From Roseburia porci (GTDB taxonomy: Bacteria > Bacillota > Clostridia > Lachnospirales > Lachnospiraceae), in the NCBI RefSeq assembly GCF_009695765.1, contig NZ_VUNI01000014.1, forward strand, positions 1 to 64,000: a stretch of DNA of 64,000 bases, written 5' to 3'. The notes beneath the pieces were generated by a model. That model had not been told where the DNA came from. It saw only the letters and a program-made list of their open reading frames with translations, and made no database searches. The position numbers and the translations under genes were made by a program. Below, in pieces: positions 34,266-43,482 of this stretch (the first letter of the stretch is position 1; each line of letters starts with the position of its first letter).

Positions 34266-34374
34266 CCTTCTGCCCTTCCTTGCCCTCTACATAACGTGCC
34301 ATGCCTGTCCGTGTAAAAATATACACAAAAATGTAATTTCATTTTAATCTATCCAGTTTTTTTTACAAGTGTTT

Positions 34375-34403
34375 TTGTTGACTTTTCATTTTTAGAGTAT
34401 AAT
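34375..34403 (+). promoter_or_regulatory. Promoter of murG
   Basis: TTGTTG, 17-base spacer, TATAAT, about 50 bases upstream of the murG start. The intergenic region also carries T-rich stretches. Confidence 0.65.
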
Positions 34404-34461
34404 ATATAAAAAGCATAACTCACCCGAGTTACATAATCCTGAATCAAGAAAGGACATGAAC

Positions 34462-35529
34462 ATGAAAAAGATCATTATGACCGGTGGCGGCACTGCCGGC
34501 CATGTTACACCAAACATTGCGCTGATGCCTTCTCTTAAGGAGGCCGGATATGAGATCTCTTATATCGGTTCTTATAACGGGATCGAGAAAAAACTGATTG
34601 AGGACCGTGGTATCCCATACTACGGAATCTCTTCCGGAAAACTCCGCAGATATTTTGCCTGGAAGAATTTCTCCGATCCATTCCGCATCATAAAAGGATA
34701 CGGTCAGGCAGTACATCTCATGCGCAAAATAAAACCAGATGTTGTATTCTCCAAGGGAGGATTCGTTTCTGTACCTGTCGTTCTTGCAGCAAAGCTCTGC
34801 AATGTTCCGGCCATCATCCATGAATCCGATATCACCCCGGGTCTTGCGAATAAACTGGCGATTCCAGGCGCCCGCAAGGTATGCTGCAACTTCCCGGAGA
34901 CATTAAAATATTTACCTGCAGATAAAGCAGTTCTTACCGGTTCACCAATCCGACGTGAATTATTTGGCGGTGATCCGTCCAAGGCGATCAGTTACTGCAA
35001 TTTCCCGGATCATAATAAGCCGGTTCTTCTGATCATTGGCGGAAGTCTTGGTTCCAAAGCTATCAATGAAGCGGTCCGCAAGATCCTTCCAGAGCTTCTG
35101 GAGCATTTCTATGTCATTCATTTATGTGGAAAAGGGAATCTGGATGAGCAGTTAAAGGGCGTTCTTGGTTATTCCCAGTTTGAATATGCCAATGCGGAAC
35201 TTACCGATATGTTCGCACTTGCCGACCTTGTGATCTCGCGTGCCGGCGCCAACTCCATCTGTGAGCTCCTGGCTCTGCATAAACCAAACATTCTGATTCC
35301 GCTGTCTGCTGCTGCAAGCCGTGGCGATCAGATCTTAAATGCCAGATCCTTTGAGAAACAGGGCTTCTCCTGTGTCTTAGAAGAGGAATCCCTGACTGAC
35401 CAGCTTCTTTTAGATACAATCCGGAAAGTATATGACTCCCGTGAGCAGTACATCCAGGCGATGTCCCAGAGTGGACAGATGGATTCCATTGGAACTATTA
35501 TGAAACTGATTGAAGATGTTTCAAAATAA
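34462..35529 (+). CDS. murG: UDP-GlcNAc:lipid I GlcNAc transferase MurG
   Basis: A 355-residue GT28 enzyme that adds GlcNAc to lipid I to make lipid II at the inner membrane. Landmarks: the glycine-rich [11 protein letters not shown] near the start, [13 protein letters not shown], and the donor-binding [26 protein letters not shown] near the C-terminus. The ATG at 34462 has AAAGGAC 7 bases before it; an ATG at 34456 is possible but too close. It stands apart from any visible dcw cluster. A terminator follows at 35549. Confidence 0.95.
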   Translation: MKKIIMTGGGTAGHVTPNIALMPSLKEAGYEISYIGSYNGIEKKLIEDRGIPYYGISSGKLRRYFAWKNFSDPFRIIKGYGQAVHLMRKIKPDVVFSKGGFVSVPVVLAAKLCNVPAIIHESDITPGLANKLAIPGARKVCCNFPETLKYLPADKAVLTGSPIRRELFGGDPSKAISYCNFPDHNKPVLLIIGGSLGSKAINEAVRKILPELLEHFYVIHLCGKGNLDEQLKGVLGYSQFEYANAELTDMFALADLVISRAGANSICELLALHKPNILIPLSAAASRGDQILNARSFEKQGFSCVLEEESLTDQLLLDTIRKVYDSREQYIQAMSQSGQMDSIGTIMKLIEDVSK

Positions 35530-35548
35530 TATTGTTTGCAGAATAACA

Positions 35549-35606
35549 AACTCCCGGAAATAACGGTTTGATTCTTATAGAGTTAAGCAGTTATTCCGGG
35601 AGTTTT
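35549..35606 (+). terminator. Intrinsic terminator of murG
   Basis: AACTCCCGGAAATAAC pairs with GTTATTCCGGGAGTT, followed by TTTTC. The stem is 15-16 bp. Confidence 0.85.
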
Positions 35607-35610
35607 CTGG

Positions 35611-35690
35611 TTCTTATCGTTTGTAATTCTTATATTTTGTAGTTCTTATCGTTTGTGGTTCTTACTGTTTTGCAGATCTTACAGTTTCAT
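35611..35690. repeat. Five imperfect 16-bp tandem repeats
   Basis: Units like TTCTTATCGTTTGTAA start at 35611, 35627, 35643 and 35659, with a diverged unit at 35675. They lie between the convergent murG and HIT genes and the last unit contains the HIT stop codon. No function is seen. Confidence 0.7.
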
Positions 35691-36095
35691 CTCTTTGCAG
35701 ATCTGTGCCATCTCATCATCTGTGAATTCTTTATGCTTCCATTCGATCACATTGGTGTTATCATCGGATGCATAACGCGGGATCAGATGCATATGATAGT
35801 GGAACACGGTCTGTCCTGCAACTTCTCCGTTATTCTGGACCACATTATATCCATCACATTTCAGTACATCTTTCTCATGAGTTATGATCTTTTTGGCAAG
35901 TTTGGATGCCTTTGCCAGGACTTCATCATCAATCTCATAAATATTGGCATAATGCTCTTTCGGAAGGATCAGTGCATGACCCTTTGATGCAGGACTTGCA
36001 TCCAGGATCACCTTAAAATCCTCATCCTCATAAATGGCGTTGGTAGGAATTTCTCCGTTTGCCAGTTTGCAGAAAATACAGTTATTGTCTTTCAT
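35679..36095 (-). CDS. HIT family nucleotide hydrolase
   Basis: A 138-residue HIT protein with CIFCKLANGEIP (zinc/Cys motif of Hint-like proteins), a GHALILPKEH strand and the catalytic HxHxH motif TVFHYHMHLIPRY. Such proteins hydrolyse purine nucleotide conjugates, for example AMP-lysine. The start at 36095 is divergent from the histidine kinase. It is monocistronic and abuts the tandem repeats. Confidence 0.92.
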   Translation of the reverse strand: MKDNNCIFCKLANGEIPTNAIYEDEDFKVILDASPASKGHALILPKEHYANIYEIDDEVLAKASKLAKKIITHEKDVLKCDGYNVVQNNGEVAGQTVFHYHMHLIPRYASDDNTNVIEWKHKEFTDDEMAQICKEMKL

Positions 36096-36198
36096 ATTTC
36101 TCTATCTCCTTTACCTTGATTTGTCGAATTGTGTAGAATGTAAATCGTTGCATTCGTATATTGAAAATGCTAAACTCTACCCTATGGGAGGGATGGTT

Positions 36199-36858
36199 AT
36201 GCTACGCAACGAGGATTATCAACATATATTTCATGAAATCAAAAACATGATCACAATTATAAACAGTTCACTTCAGCTGATCGAAAAACAGCATCCGGAG
36301 GTGTCTGGTTTTGCTTACTGGAACGATACGATTTCTGACGTCCACGCTCTGCGGAACATCATCATCGAATTATCTACTGCCAGGCTTGGCAGTGATCTGA
36401 ACAAAACTCCAACCGATATTACCGAATTTATGGAGCAGATCATGAATTCCACAAAGGTCTGCTTCGAAGATACTGACATTCTCTGCACATTCCATGCACA
36501 GGACAATCTGAAACCTGTTCCCATTGATCAGATGCGCTTAAGGGAAGCCATCGTCAATCTTCTCAAAAATTCCTACGAAGCTGTCGGCACTTCAGGAACA
36601 ATCAATATCTATGCTTATGAGACCTCTGATTCGCTTTGTCTGGATATCAAAGATTCCGGCTGTGGCATGGATCCACAGACTCTGGCTCAGCTCTATACCC
36701 CATTTTTCACTTCCAAAGATAAAGGAAACGGTCTCGGTCTTGTTATTACCAAAAGCATTGTCGAAGCACACGGCGGAAGTCTTACCTGTCAGTCCATGCC
36801 GCAAAAAGGCACAACTTTTACCATTTCTTTACCGTTTGAACTTCCGACGTCCCCTTAA
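36199..36858 (+). CDS. Soluble sensor histidine kinase
   Basis: The C-terminal 180 residues are a HATPase_c domain: N-box NLLKNSYEA, G1 IKDSGCGMDP, F-box PFFTSKDKGNGLGL and G2 GTTFTISL. The N-terminus (about 1-60) holds a dimerisation helix with the phosphoacceptor His in DYQHIFHEIKNMITII. There are no membrane segments or PAS domain, so it resembles sporulation or stress kinases that act in the cytosol. The ATG at 36199, with GGGAGGG upstream, is preferred over longer starts that run into the HIT 5' region. No response regulator is next to it. It overlaps the SCP2 gene at its 3' end (convergent). Confidence 0.85.
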   Translation: MLRNEDYQHIFHEIKNMITIINSSLQLIEKQHPEVSGFAYWNDTISDVHALRNIIIELSTARLGSDLNKTPTDITEFMEQIMNSTKVCFEDTDILCTFHAQDNLKPVPIDQMRLREAIVNLLKNSYEAVGTSGTINIYAYETSDSLCLDIKDSGCGMDPQTLAQLYTPFFTSKDKGNGLGLVITKSIVEAHGGSLTCQSMPQKGTTFTISLPFELPTSP

Positions 36859-37847
36859 CCTGCGATCGGGAACAGCTGATCTAACATGCGAAGTGTCTTA
36901 AAATCGCCTTTTGCCGTCATTTCTCCTGTCATAAATGCTCTCTGGAAGGTCATTCTTCCATCCAGGATCGACTGCATTACTTCCGGTGTCATACGAACCA
37001 GAATATCTGCGGTCTCCTCTCCGTAATAGATCGACAGTTCCTCATTATTCACCGATACAAATAACGGCTTTTTAAATCCATCAAATGTAAACAGATAACT
37101 TGCTGCGAAATCTGCTCTTGGAACAAAATGAGCTTTTAACTCTGCAATATAAGGATTATCATTCTCATTTTTGGCCATTCCAAGCATATCCTTGAACATG
37201 GAAGCAAGCTCTTCAATGTCTTCCTTCTGTTTCTTCACATACGTATCATCGGACACATACTTTGAAAGCTGCTCACTCTCCTGCGGTGTAAGGTTCAGCT
37301 GCTGTGTGCGCAGTACCTTCTGTTTTACTGCCTGATTGCTGTTTGGCAGACTCTTCACCTTCTGCGATATTGTTCGATACAGATTCTCTGCCTTTTTCTC
37401 AATAATGAGCGTATAATCCGTGTTCATCTGAAAAGCAACAAGATCATCTACGTAACCGCATAATCCAGCACACGGACGTCCACCGAGAATCTCCCATGCA
37501 TTGGCAAGTGTAAGCTCGCCCTCACGCTCTCCATATGTCGTTGACATTACGATTGGCTGCATATAGGTATTGCTGATCTTGTCTTTATCGCCATAAAGCC
37601 AGCATGCATCCAGAAACTGCTGCATAAATCCGCCAATTCCAAGCCATTCGATGGTCGTCGCAAGGATAATTCCATCTGCGTCTCCAATGGTCTGCGGAAG
37701 TGTCGCGATCTCATTCTTGTGCTCATAAATATTGTAGCGCTGTACCGTTACCCGAAGTTCATTTAAAACCTCTTCCATTTTATTTAATACATATAAGGTA
37801 GGATCGTCTAACAGACCTCTTCCACCATAGTAAATATTGATTTTCAT
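36855..37847 (-). CDS. Flavodoxin-like / SCP2 sterol-carrier domain fusion
   Basis: A 330-residue protein. Residues 1-150 are an NADPH-dependent FMN reductase/flavodoxin-like fold (INIYYGGRGLLDDPT, GDADGIILATTIEWLG). The C-terminal about 100 residues (230-330) form an SCP2 domain (GFKKPLFVSVNNEELSIYYGE and MTPEVMQSILDGRMTFQRAFMTGEM). The combination is known from hypothetical proteins; the substrate is not known. It is monocistronic. Confidence 0.75.
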   Translation of the reverse strand: MKINIYYGGRGLLDDPTLYVLNKMEEVLNELRVTVQRYNIYEHKNEIATLPQTIGDADGIILATTIEWLGIGGFMQQFLDACWLYGDKDKISNTYMQPIVMSTTYGEREGELTLANAWEILGGRPCAGLCGYVDDLVAFQMNTDYTLIIEKKAENLYRTISQKVKSLPNSNQAVKQKVLRTQQLNLTPQESEQLSKYVSDDTYVKKQKEDIEELASMFKDMLGMAKNENDNPYIAELKAHFVPRADFAASYLFTFDGFKKPLFVSVNNEELSIYYGEETADILVRMTPEVMQSILDGRMTFQRAFMTGEMTAKGDFKTLRMLDQLFPIAG

Positions 37848-37904
37848 CTGCTGTATCTCCCATCACATGATCTCTTTTCAGTATATTGATTTTCAGGCAG
37901 AAAA

Positions 37905-38924
37905 TCAACTATTACTGTCGGATCGTTTTCTTCTGTACAACAGCATTCCCATAAGAATTCCTGTAAACAGTCCACCTATATGCCCCCAGTTATCCGTGCC
38001 CGCTGTGACAACTCCATAATACAGGCTGAAAGCGATCATAAATATAACTCCAGGTGTCGTAAGAGACTCATATCTCCCACGATGACAGATGACAACCCAT
38101 AGCGTGCCTCCTACCACTCCAAAGATTGCTCCGGAAGCACCAGCCGCCACCGCATAATCTCCGGTTTTACACATAATGAGATAAGATAACAGATTTCCTC
38201 CGATTCCTGACATCAGATACAGGATCAGAAAACGGACATGTCCTATTGCCTTTTCCAGCCAGGATCCCATATACCCCAGCATAAACATATTATTGACCAG
38301 ATGCCGCATTCCAAAATGTAAAAATGCCGCTGTAATGAACCTCCAATATTCTCCGTTCTGAAATATCCGAACCGGATACATTGCACCTTTTGAAAGCATA
38401 TAGGATGCCTTTTCCGGATTGCCGTTCACCGCAAGATGAATAAATACCAATACATTGATCGCGATTAATATCACAGTGACTATATAGGACAAAAAAGGCA
38501 GCTTTTTCTTATTTTTCTCCAAAGCCGTTATCAATCCATAAAAATCTGCCGGCTGATCCTCATATATCATGACTTTTCCACTGGTCTTATTATATACCCA
38601 GACGTTTTCCACATTTGCACACAAAATACGAACATCCTGCTCGTCATATCCGATCAATATGGTCAGAATATCCACCGAAACCTGGTCTTCTAAGACCAAT
38701 CCCCCCTGAGAAGCCGCTGCAGTCTTTTTCATCATGAACCGGATCTGCTCTTTCAGCCTTTGCAATTCCGATACTGTGATCGGTCTGACAGTCGTTCCAT
38801 CAAGAACGAGAATTGTTCTGCATATTCCCTGCACATATTGATAAAAGATCTCTGTCGGTCCATATTGTCCCTGCAGCCTGTGATATCCCTGTTCTTTTAG
38901 GATCTCCTGTATCTGTTGCATCAT
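37905..38924 (-). CDS. Rhomboid family intramembrane serine protease
   Basis: This has an N-terminal cytosolic domain (1-170, resembling the extended rhomboids of Firmicutes) and a six-to-seven-helix rhomboid core. Catalytic Ser is in AAGASGAIFGVVGG, the first His region reads HFGMRHLVNNMFMLGY and the catalytic His lies in WGHIGGLFTG. The ATG at 38924 has GGGGGTG upstream; an in-frame GTG at 38933 is less likely. About 339 residues. It lies just downstream of the FHA gene, in the same orientation as the Tad operon. Confidence 0.92.
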   Translation of the reverse strand: MMQQIQEILKEQGYHRLQGQYGPTEIFYQYVQGICRTILVLDGTTVRPITVSELQRLKEQIRFMMKKTAAASQGGLVLEDQVSVDILTILIGYDEQDVRILCANVENVWVYNKTSGKVMIYEDQPADFYGLITALEKNKKKLPFLSYIVTVILIAINVLVFIHLAVNGNPEKASYMLSKGAMYPVRIFQNGEYWRFITAAFLHFGMRHLVNNMFMLGYMGSWLEKAIGHVRFLILYLMSGIGGNLLSYLIMCKTGDYAVAAGASGAIFGVVGGTLWVVICHRGRYESLTTPGVIFMIAFSLYYGVVTAGTDNWGHIGGLFTGILMGMLLYRRKRSDSNS

Positions 38925-38978
38925 GCCAGTCACCCCCTGCGTCGATAAGGGTATTATAATATATGACCGGTGTTTCTT

Positions 38979-40232
38979 CTAGAGAAACCTGTATTTTACA
39001 TCTGCAAACCGGATGATGTCATTGCTTTTTAGCTGTCGCACTTCTTTGTAGGGAAGCAGCTCATCGTTAATATAGGTTCCGTTTGTGGAATTGAGATCCT
39101 CGATATAGTATTCTTTATTCTTTGCATCGATTCTGGCATGATATCTGCTGATCGTGTCCTTTTCAATGTGAAGTTCTGCATCTTCTGCTTTTCCAATCCG
39201 CACCGCCTGGCTGGAAATTCTTAAATTCTGCAGCTGCTCCGTTCCCTCATACATTAAAATTCCTTCAGGATGAACAGCATATTCTCCCAGACAGACTGTT
39301 GGATGAACCTGGATCTTTTCCTCCGGAATAGGATCATCGGGGTAAGCAATCCAGGAATCCTGCTGTTTTGGAGCTCTTTTTACTTCTTTTCTTTCTGAAT
39401 CTTGTGGTTTCTTATCTTTTCCAAGCAATTCCGCCAGATTCTGCTTCCATTCCTGATAAATTCTTCGGATCTCACCAAATAACTGATCTAAAACATGATT
39501 CTGACTCTCATCCTCTTCCTGCTTCCAGATGTTATCTGTTTTCAATCCCTCATACCGCTTTCTGCCTGACATATCATTTTCAAAGGATACATCTTTTTCA
39601 GCTAACACATCATTATCAAAAGAACGAACGGGCTCCCGAGACTTCCATTGTTCCTGTGTTGTATCTTCAACTGCTGAAGTTCTTTCACTTCTTCTTGCGA
39701 TGATCTCATCCCGGATATCCATAATGCTATATGCTTCGTCCAATGTTTTCTCATAGATTGCATATCCGATGCGGACTGCTTCCTGATCCATATGGTCGAT
39801 CTTTGTCAGAAGATACTCCATAAGCTGTTGGAATTCTCTAGAAAGCTGCTCATGATGTCCCGGATAGATTGCAAAAATGATCTCCTGATTCTGATTGGTC
39901 ACAAACACCTGCTCCGGATCAAGCAAAAGACAATTCTGATCTAAAAGATTACATTCTAATATCTCAATCTCACTACAGATACTGATGATCATCCGTTCCA
40001 CAAAATCAATGCCAATTTTTTGTATTCTGCAATATGTATCTAACGACTGCTTTCCGGAAATGTTATACCAATACTGTCCTACCCCGTCGATATAACACCG
40101 TTCAACCGGCAAAAGCCCTGGCAGCTTTCGCCTTAACATCATCCTCTCATCAAACTCATGCCCGATGCTGACCGGTATTTTCATATAACTTCCAGTCAGA
40201 TTCCGGTCATAAATTACCTCCCGATTAATCAT
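38979..40232 (-). CDS. DUF6382-FHA domain protein (Tad-linked)
   Basis: A 417-residue protein. The N-terminal about 190 residues match DUF6382. A long charged linker follows (about 190-310). The C-terminal FHA domain (about 335-417) has RIGKAEDAELHIEKDTISRYHARID, then NSTNGTYINDELL, the phosphothreonine-binding loops. It is the last gene of the Tad operon and overlaps the small TadE-like gene by 8 bases. An FHA protein here suggests that pilus assembly is regulated by Ser/Thr phosphorylation, with the kinase at 52052 as a candidate partner. Confidence 0.85.
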   Translation of the reverse strand: MINREVIYDRNLTGSYMKIPVSIGHEFDERMMLRRKLPGLLPVERCYIDGVGQYWYNISGKQSLDTYCRIQKIGIDFVERMIISICSEIEILECNLLDQNCLLLDPEQVFVTNQNQEIIFAIYPGHHEQLSREFQQLMEYLLTKIDHMDQEAVRIGYAIYEKTLDEAYSIMDIRDEIIARRSERTSAVEDTTQEQWKSREPVRSFDNDVLAEKDVSFENDMSGRKRYEGLKTDNIWKQEEDESQNHVLDQLFGEIRRIYQEWKQNLAELLGKDKKPQDSERKEVKRAPKQQDSWIAYPDDPIPEEKIQVHPTVCLGEYAVHPEGILMYEGTEQLQNLRISSQAVRIGKAEDAELHIEKDTISRYHARIDAKNKEYYIEDLNSTNGTYINDELLPYKEVRQLKSNDIIRFADVKYRFL

Positions 40233-40425
40233 CGATTACTCCTTTCCAGATCTGATACTTATAGAATTCGTCCACAAGCCATATCTCCTCTCTCTCTGCA
40301 GCCTTTGCATCCTCCCTTATTTCACAATAAAGATATATGGATATACGAATTGCAAGTACAAGCACGAACAGATAGAGTGGTACGATCACAGCTGCCTCCA
40401 CCGTATAATTTCCTTTCAAAGCCAT
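40225..40425 (-). CDS. Mini TadE-like pseudopilin
   Basis: A 66-residue protein beginning MALKGNYTVEAAVIVPLYLFVLVLAI, matching the TadE N-terminus: a short polar leader with the 'TVEAAV' cleavage-type motif and one membrane helix. GAGGTG precedes the ATG at 40425; the longer in-frame start at 40434 is less likely. It overlaps both the prepilin peptidase and the FHA gene. It lacks the usual C-terminal domain, so it may be a minor pseudopilin. Confidence 0.7.
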   Translation of the reverse strand: MALKGNYTVEAAVIVPLYLFVLVLAIRISIYLYCEIREDAKAAEREEIWLVDEFYKYQIWKGVIDD

Positions 40426-40853
40426 GTAATACACCTCACCCAGATCAGCCCACCAAAAAGAAAAGGAATAAACGGAATTTCATATTTTCTGTTCTTGTGG
40501 AAAAACACGATCAGCCCAAGCGCCCAGATTCCAGAAGCTATGATCGCTGCCATTGCTACAGCAAAGCAATTGCTTCCACCAAGCAGGATTCCAAGCGTAA
40601 GAAGTACCATGCCATCCCCATAACCGATTGCTTCCCGTGTAACCCATGCCAGAAATAGCACTGCGAATCCGATCAGAACTCCCGTCAGCAGCTCTGTTGA
40701 CGCCCCTGTCCATTCCACACATACACAAAAAAGCCCTGCCAAAGCTGCTCCGATCGTTAACCATGTATAGATTCTCCGGCATCGAATATCCTTTATACTG
40801 TTTATCCCGGTAACAGCAATTGCTATCCCCCAACGTAATTGTTCCATATCCAT
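40416..40853 (-). CDS. Prepilin peptidase, A24 family (second copy)
   Basis: A 145-residue polytopic protein. The two catalytic Asp residues of A24 proteases appear as SIKDIRCRRI (first) and EAIGYGDGMVLL (second, GxGD-type). It has four or more membrane helices but lacks the long N-terminal methylase domain of full PilD. It overlaps the mini-TadE gene by 10 bases. The locus has another at 47782. Confidence 0.85.
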   Translation of the reverse strand: MDMEQLRWGIAIAVTGINSIKDIRCRRIYTWLTIGAALAGLFCVCVEWTGASTELLTGVLIGFAVLFLAWVTREAIGYGDGMVLLTLGILLGGSNCFAVAMAAIIASGIWALGLIVFFHKNRKYEIPFIPFLFGGLIWVRCITWL

Positions 40854-40878
40854 TCCCGTCTTTCTCCGTCTGTCTTCT

Positions 40879-41640
40879 CTACTTTACACATTTAGTGCAG
40901 CCTTTTCTTCCGCCGGTATCGGATTTTCGTATCCGGTAAACGGTTCGTTTCAATCCACTACATCTTAGATCTGCATGATAACATTCCCCATAATCCGTAA
41001 CATAACACCAGAAATCATCAGAAATTTCTGCCACGCACCCGTCACATATTCGGTATTTCTCTCCATCTTTATTGCGCAAATCCTTTATTTCTGCCATTTT
41101 AAAAGATTTGATCGATAAATCGAGATATCTGCAGCTTTTTGTATTATGATAAGCCTCTCCATCCGGGGTAATATATACCCAGTCACCGTCTGAAAGTCCG
41201 CTCCCTGTCGCACTCCCCGTCCATTTCCGAATACTTCCGGCCTGTCTGATCAAAATCCCTTTTATATAGAAGAAACTCACCGGCATCTGCACCCGGTAAC
41301 TGGCTCTTAATGTGATAAACTCATCTTCTGTTCCAATCGATTCCAGCACGATTCCACTGCTTCCTCCCTGCACATATTGTGAAATAAGGTCCGTATCCTC
41401 CATACACTTTCGAAACTGCAGCTGTGCATTTACAAACTCCCATGTTCCACCACAATCTGTTGCCATGACAGCCGTCTTTCTTCCAGCCATCACAAGTGCC
41501 TCCTGCACCTGTGTCTGAATCTGAAGGATCCTGAAAAACATAAGAAGCACAACAAAAAATCCGGTAACAAGCGGTATCACAACAGCCGCCTCTAACGTGA
41601 AGGAAGCCTTTTGTAATTTAATTTTTATCTGACGCTCCAC
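40879..41640 (-). CDS. TadE-like pseudopilin with two zinc-type C-terminal modules
   Basis: A 253-residue protein. The N-terminus KASFTLEAAVVIPLVTGFFVV is a TadE signal/helix. From residue 155, two copies of a module reading VYITPDGEAYHNTKSCRYL...CDGCV and WCYVTDYGECYHADLRC...CTKC follow, like the Ada/ComEA-linked extracellular metal-binding motif YHxxxC...CxxC. The GTG at 41640 has GGAGAC upstream. It lies between DUF5702 and the second prepilin peptidase. The modules probably face outside and bind zinc or DNA; that is an inference. Confidence 0.75.
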   Translation of the reverse strand: MERQIKIKLQKASFTLEAAVVIPLVTGFFVVLLMFFRILQIQTQVQEALVMAGRKTAVMATDCGGTWEFVNAQLQFRKCMEDTDLISQYVQGGSSGIVLESIGTEDEFITLRASYRVQMPVSFFYIKGILIRQAGSIRKWTGSATGSGLSDGDWVYITPDGEAYHNTKSCRYLDLSIKSFKMAEIKDLRNKDGEKYRICDGCVAEISDDFWCYVTDYGECYHADLRCSGLKRTVYRIRKSDTGGRKGCTKCVK

Positions 41641-41661
41641 ACAAGTGTCTCCTTTTATAAG

Positions 41662-41796
41662 GATCAGGTGCATCAGGGTGTCTCATTGATATTGTCTGAT
41701 TTTATATAGATGATTTGTATTTCCGCACATGGTCTGGGAGAGATTTCTGTTCGTAGGATATTAAAAATACAAAGAGACACCCTGATACACCCGATC
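41662..41796. repeat. 23-bp inverted repeat, MITE-like or large hairpin
   Basis: Arms GATCAGGTGCATCAGGGTGT and its mirror at 41774-41796 (ATCAGGGTGTCTC perfectly repeated, two mismatches in the outer part) enclose about 89 bases with no ORF. It lies between DUF5702 and the TadE gene and contains the DUF5702 stop. It could be a miniature transposable element or an operon-internal hairpin; no target duplication is evident. Confidence 0.6.
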
Positions 41797-43306
41797 ATTT
41801 ATAATATGAATATTTACTGTTGCATTGCACCTGAAATACCTGGTCATGTACTGTTCCCAAAGAGACCGGGCTTAAGAAAATGCTGTCCCATTCTCCGCCA
41901 ATCTCAAATTCCGCTGATATCACCATATGATCCAGTCGGAGCATTTCACACCCGGGTCTGTTTTGCAGATCGACTTCTATCAGATCCATACTCCGGAATG
42001 CAATTTTTTCTGTGGACTGTGTGGCAAGAAGCAGCTCCAGATACTGCGCATAGCTAAGTCCATTGGAACACTCCTTTGCTACCAGAAATTCACTCCCAAT
42101 ATTTCCAATTGCATCCAGATCTGTGCTCCACTGTTCTGCATTTTTCAAAAGGGCAATCTTACGCCCCTCCAGCAATGCCCTTACATCCAGAATACTTTCT
42201 GCATATGCCCATGACCCAAGAATTCCCGCTTCCACAGTTGCAATAATGAGTGGATTGGCGGTCGCTCCAGCAAGCGCAGTTGCCAGTTCGGTTGCTTTAC
42301 TCACCTTATCCGGGTCTGAAAGCAGATATGCAAAGTTAGCTGTTTCTCTGGCAGCAATCAGTTTGTTTAATGTCGTTTTAAGATTATCTGCATCATTATC
42401 CTTACCGCACAGAATATATTCGACTTCATATTGAAGCAATCCATCTGCATGTGGATTCCGGTAACTTTGGAATGTTTCTGACAGATATTTATCCATCAGT
42501 ACCCGGTCATATAGTGTATTTTTATATTCCTCAGGACTGTTTCCAACAAGGCACTCTCGGTTCGAAAGAAGCACCTTAGAATCCGCAATCGCATTTCCAG
42601 ATACTGTCGCATCGGGTCGGAGTACAAGCGCAAGAATTCCTGTTTTCTTTAGCTTGTCCGTCTGGTCCATAGGATTATCCGGACTCACCTCCGGGTGGGA
42701 ATCAGAATCCGTTTCAGAATGTGCCCCGGAATCGGACTCTCCATCTTCCAATGCAGCTGCCTCTTTCGCTTTCTTCAGTTCATCCTGTGCATTCTCAATT
42801 GACTCTTCCGACTCCCGATAAGACTCTTCCATTGCTTCCGAAGCCCGACAGCGATGATAGGTCTCTTCTACGACATCCAGAAGCACCTTTTCTTTCATAT
42901 AAGCAGACGTCGCTGCTTCAAATGCCTCTCCCTTCTGATCGGTAAGCAGGCCATAGCGCAAAAGCTCGATTTCCGTTGGAGAAAGGCAGAGCATTGCACT
43001 TCCTTCTCCCTCAAATAGATCCGGATTCATCACTCTTTCGGCATAATCTTCAACTGCATCCTCTAATCTTGCTTCTGAGAATTCGCCTTCTGTATCCATA
43101 CCATTCACTCCCAGCAGATGATATCTTTGCCAGAGTGTCCGGTCATAGGATGCAAACAGTGATTCCGCTGCCGATTCCGCTTCCAGCCAGGAGATTCTTT
43201 GGATCTCAATGTTTCTTGCTCCTTCCAGAAGCGTAAAAATCACGGCAGCAACAAGCAGCATACTGAGTGCTGCAAAAACAGTCAGACTTCCTTTTTCTTT
43301 TCTCAC
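41795..43306 (-). CDS. DUF5702 domain protein (Tad locus)
   Basis: A 503-residue exported protein. N-terminal membrane segment MRKEKGSLTVFAALSMLLVAAVIFTLL, then helical repeats with coiled coils (about 160-190) and a Ser/Asp-rich linker (about 190-220). As I recall the family, DUF5702 is found next to TadE proteins in Lachnospiraceae Tad loci. It starts GTG, overlapping the Flp stop by 4 bases (GTGA), so translation is coupled to the pilin. Confidence 0.75.
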   Translation of the reverse strand: MRKEKGSLTVFAALSMLLVAAVIFTLLEGARNIEIQRISWLEAESAAESLFASYDRTLWQRYHLLGVNGMDTEGEFSEARLEDAVEDYAERVMNPDLFEGEGSAMLCLSPTEIELLRYGLLTDQKGEAFEAATSAYMKEKVLLDVVEETYHRCRASEAMEESYRESEESIENAQDELKKAKEAAALEDGESDSGAHSETDSDSHPEVSPDNPMDQTDKLKKTGILALVLRPDATVSGNAIADSKVLLSNRECLVGNSPEEYKNTLYDRVLMDKYLSETFQSYRNPHADGLLQYEVEYILCGKDNDADNLKTTLNKLIAARETANFAYLLSDPDKVSKATELATALAGATANPLIIATVEAGILGSWAYAESILDVRALLEGRKIALLKNAEQWSTDLDAIGNIGSEFLVAKECSNGLSYAQYLELLLATQSTEKIAFRSMDLIEVDLQNRPGCEMLRLDHMVISAEFEIGGEWDSIFLSPVSLGTVHDQVFQVQCNSKYSYYK

Positions 43307-43470
43307 ACTTTTCCGGCCTCACTTGTGATCGTTTTAAAAATGCTGTTCACAAGATTGGTCAGCTGCTTTTTAAAGATCATGACAAGTGAGATCAGCACGA
43401 CCAGAATCAAAATCAGTTCCACAACGCCAACGGCGTCTTCTTCTAATAAAAATTTGTTAAATCCTAACAT
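43303..43470 (-). CDS. Flp1-type IVb pilin
   Basis: A 55-residue ORF, MLGFNKFLLEEDAVGVVELILILVVLISL..., with the Flp cleavage motif (EEDAVG|VVELILILVV) and a single membrane helix followed by FKKQLTNLVNS. This is the major pilin. AAGGAGGAAG precedes the ATG. It sits upstream of DUF5702, with a 4-base GTGA overlap. Confidence 0.88.
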   Translation of the reverse strand: MLGFNKFLLEEDAVGVVELILILVVLISLVMIFKKQLTNLVNSIFKTITSEAGKV

Positions 43471-43482
43471 AATTCTTCCTCC

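Noticed and set aside
34084-34326. Alternative-frame ORF at the start of the 424-residue gene, possible frameshift
   Set aside because: The longer protein has a plausible TTG start and the alternative frame has no similar domain. A one-base sequencing error cannot be fully excluded.
36034-36198. N-terminal extension of the histidine kinase
   Set aside because: The extra residues overlap the HIT gene's 5' end and the good ribosome binding site is before 36199.
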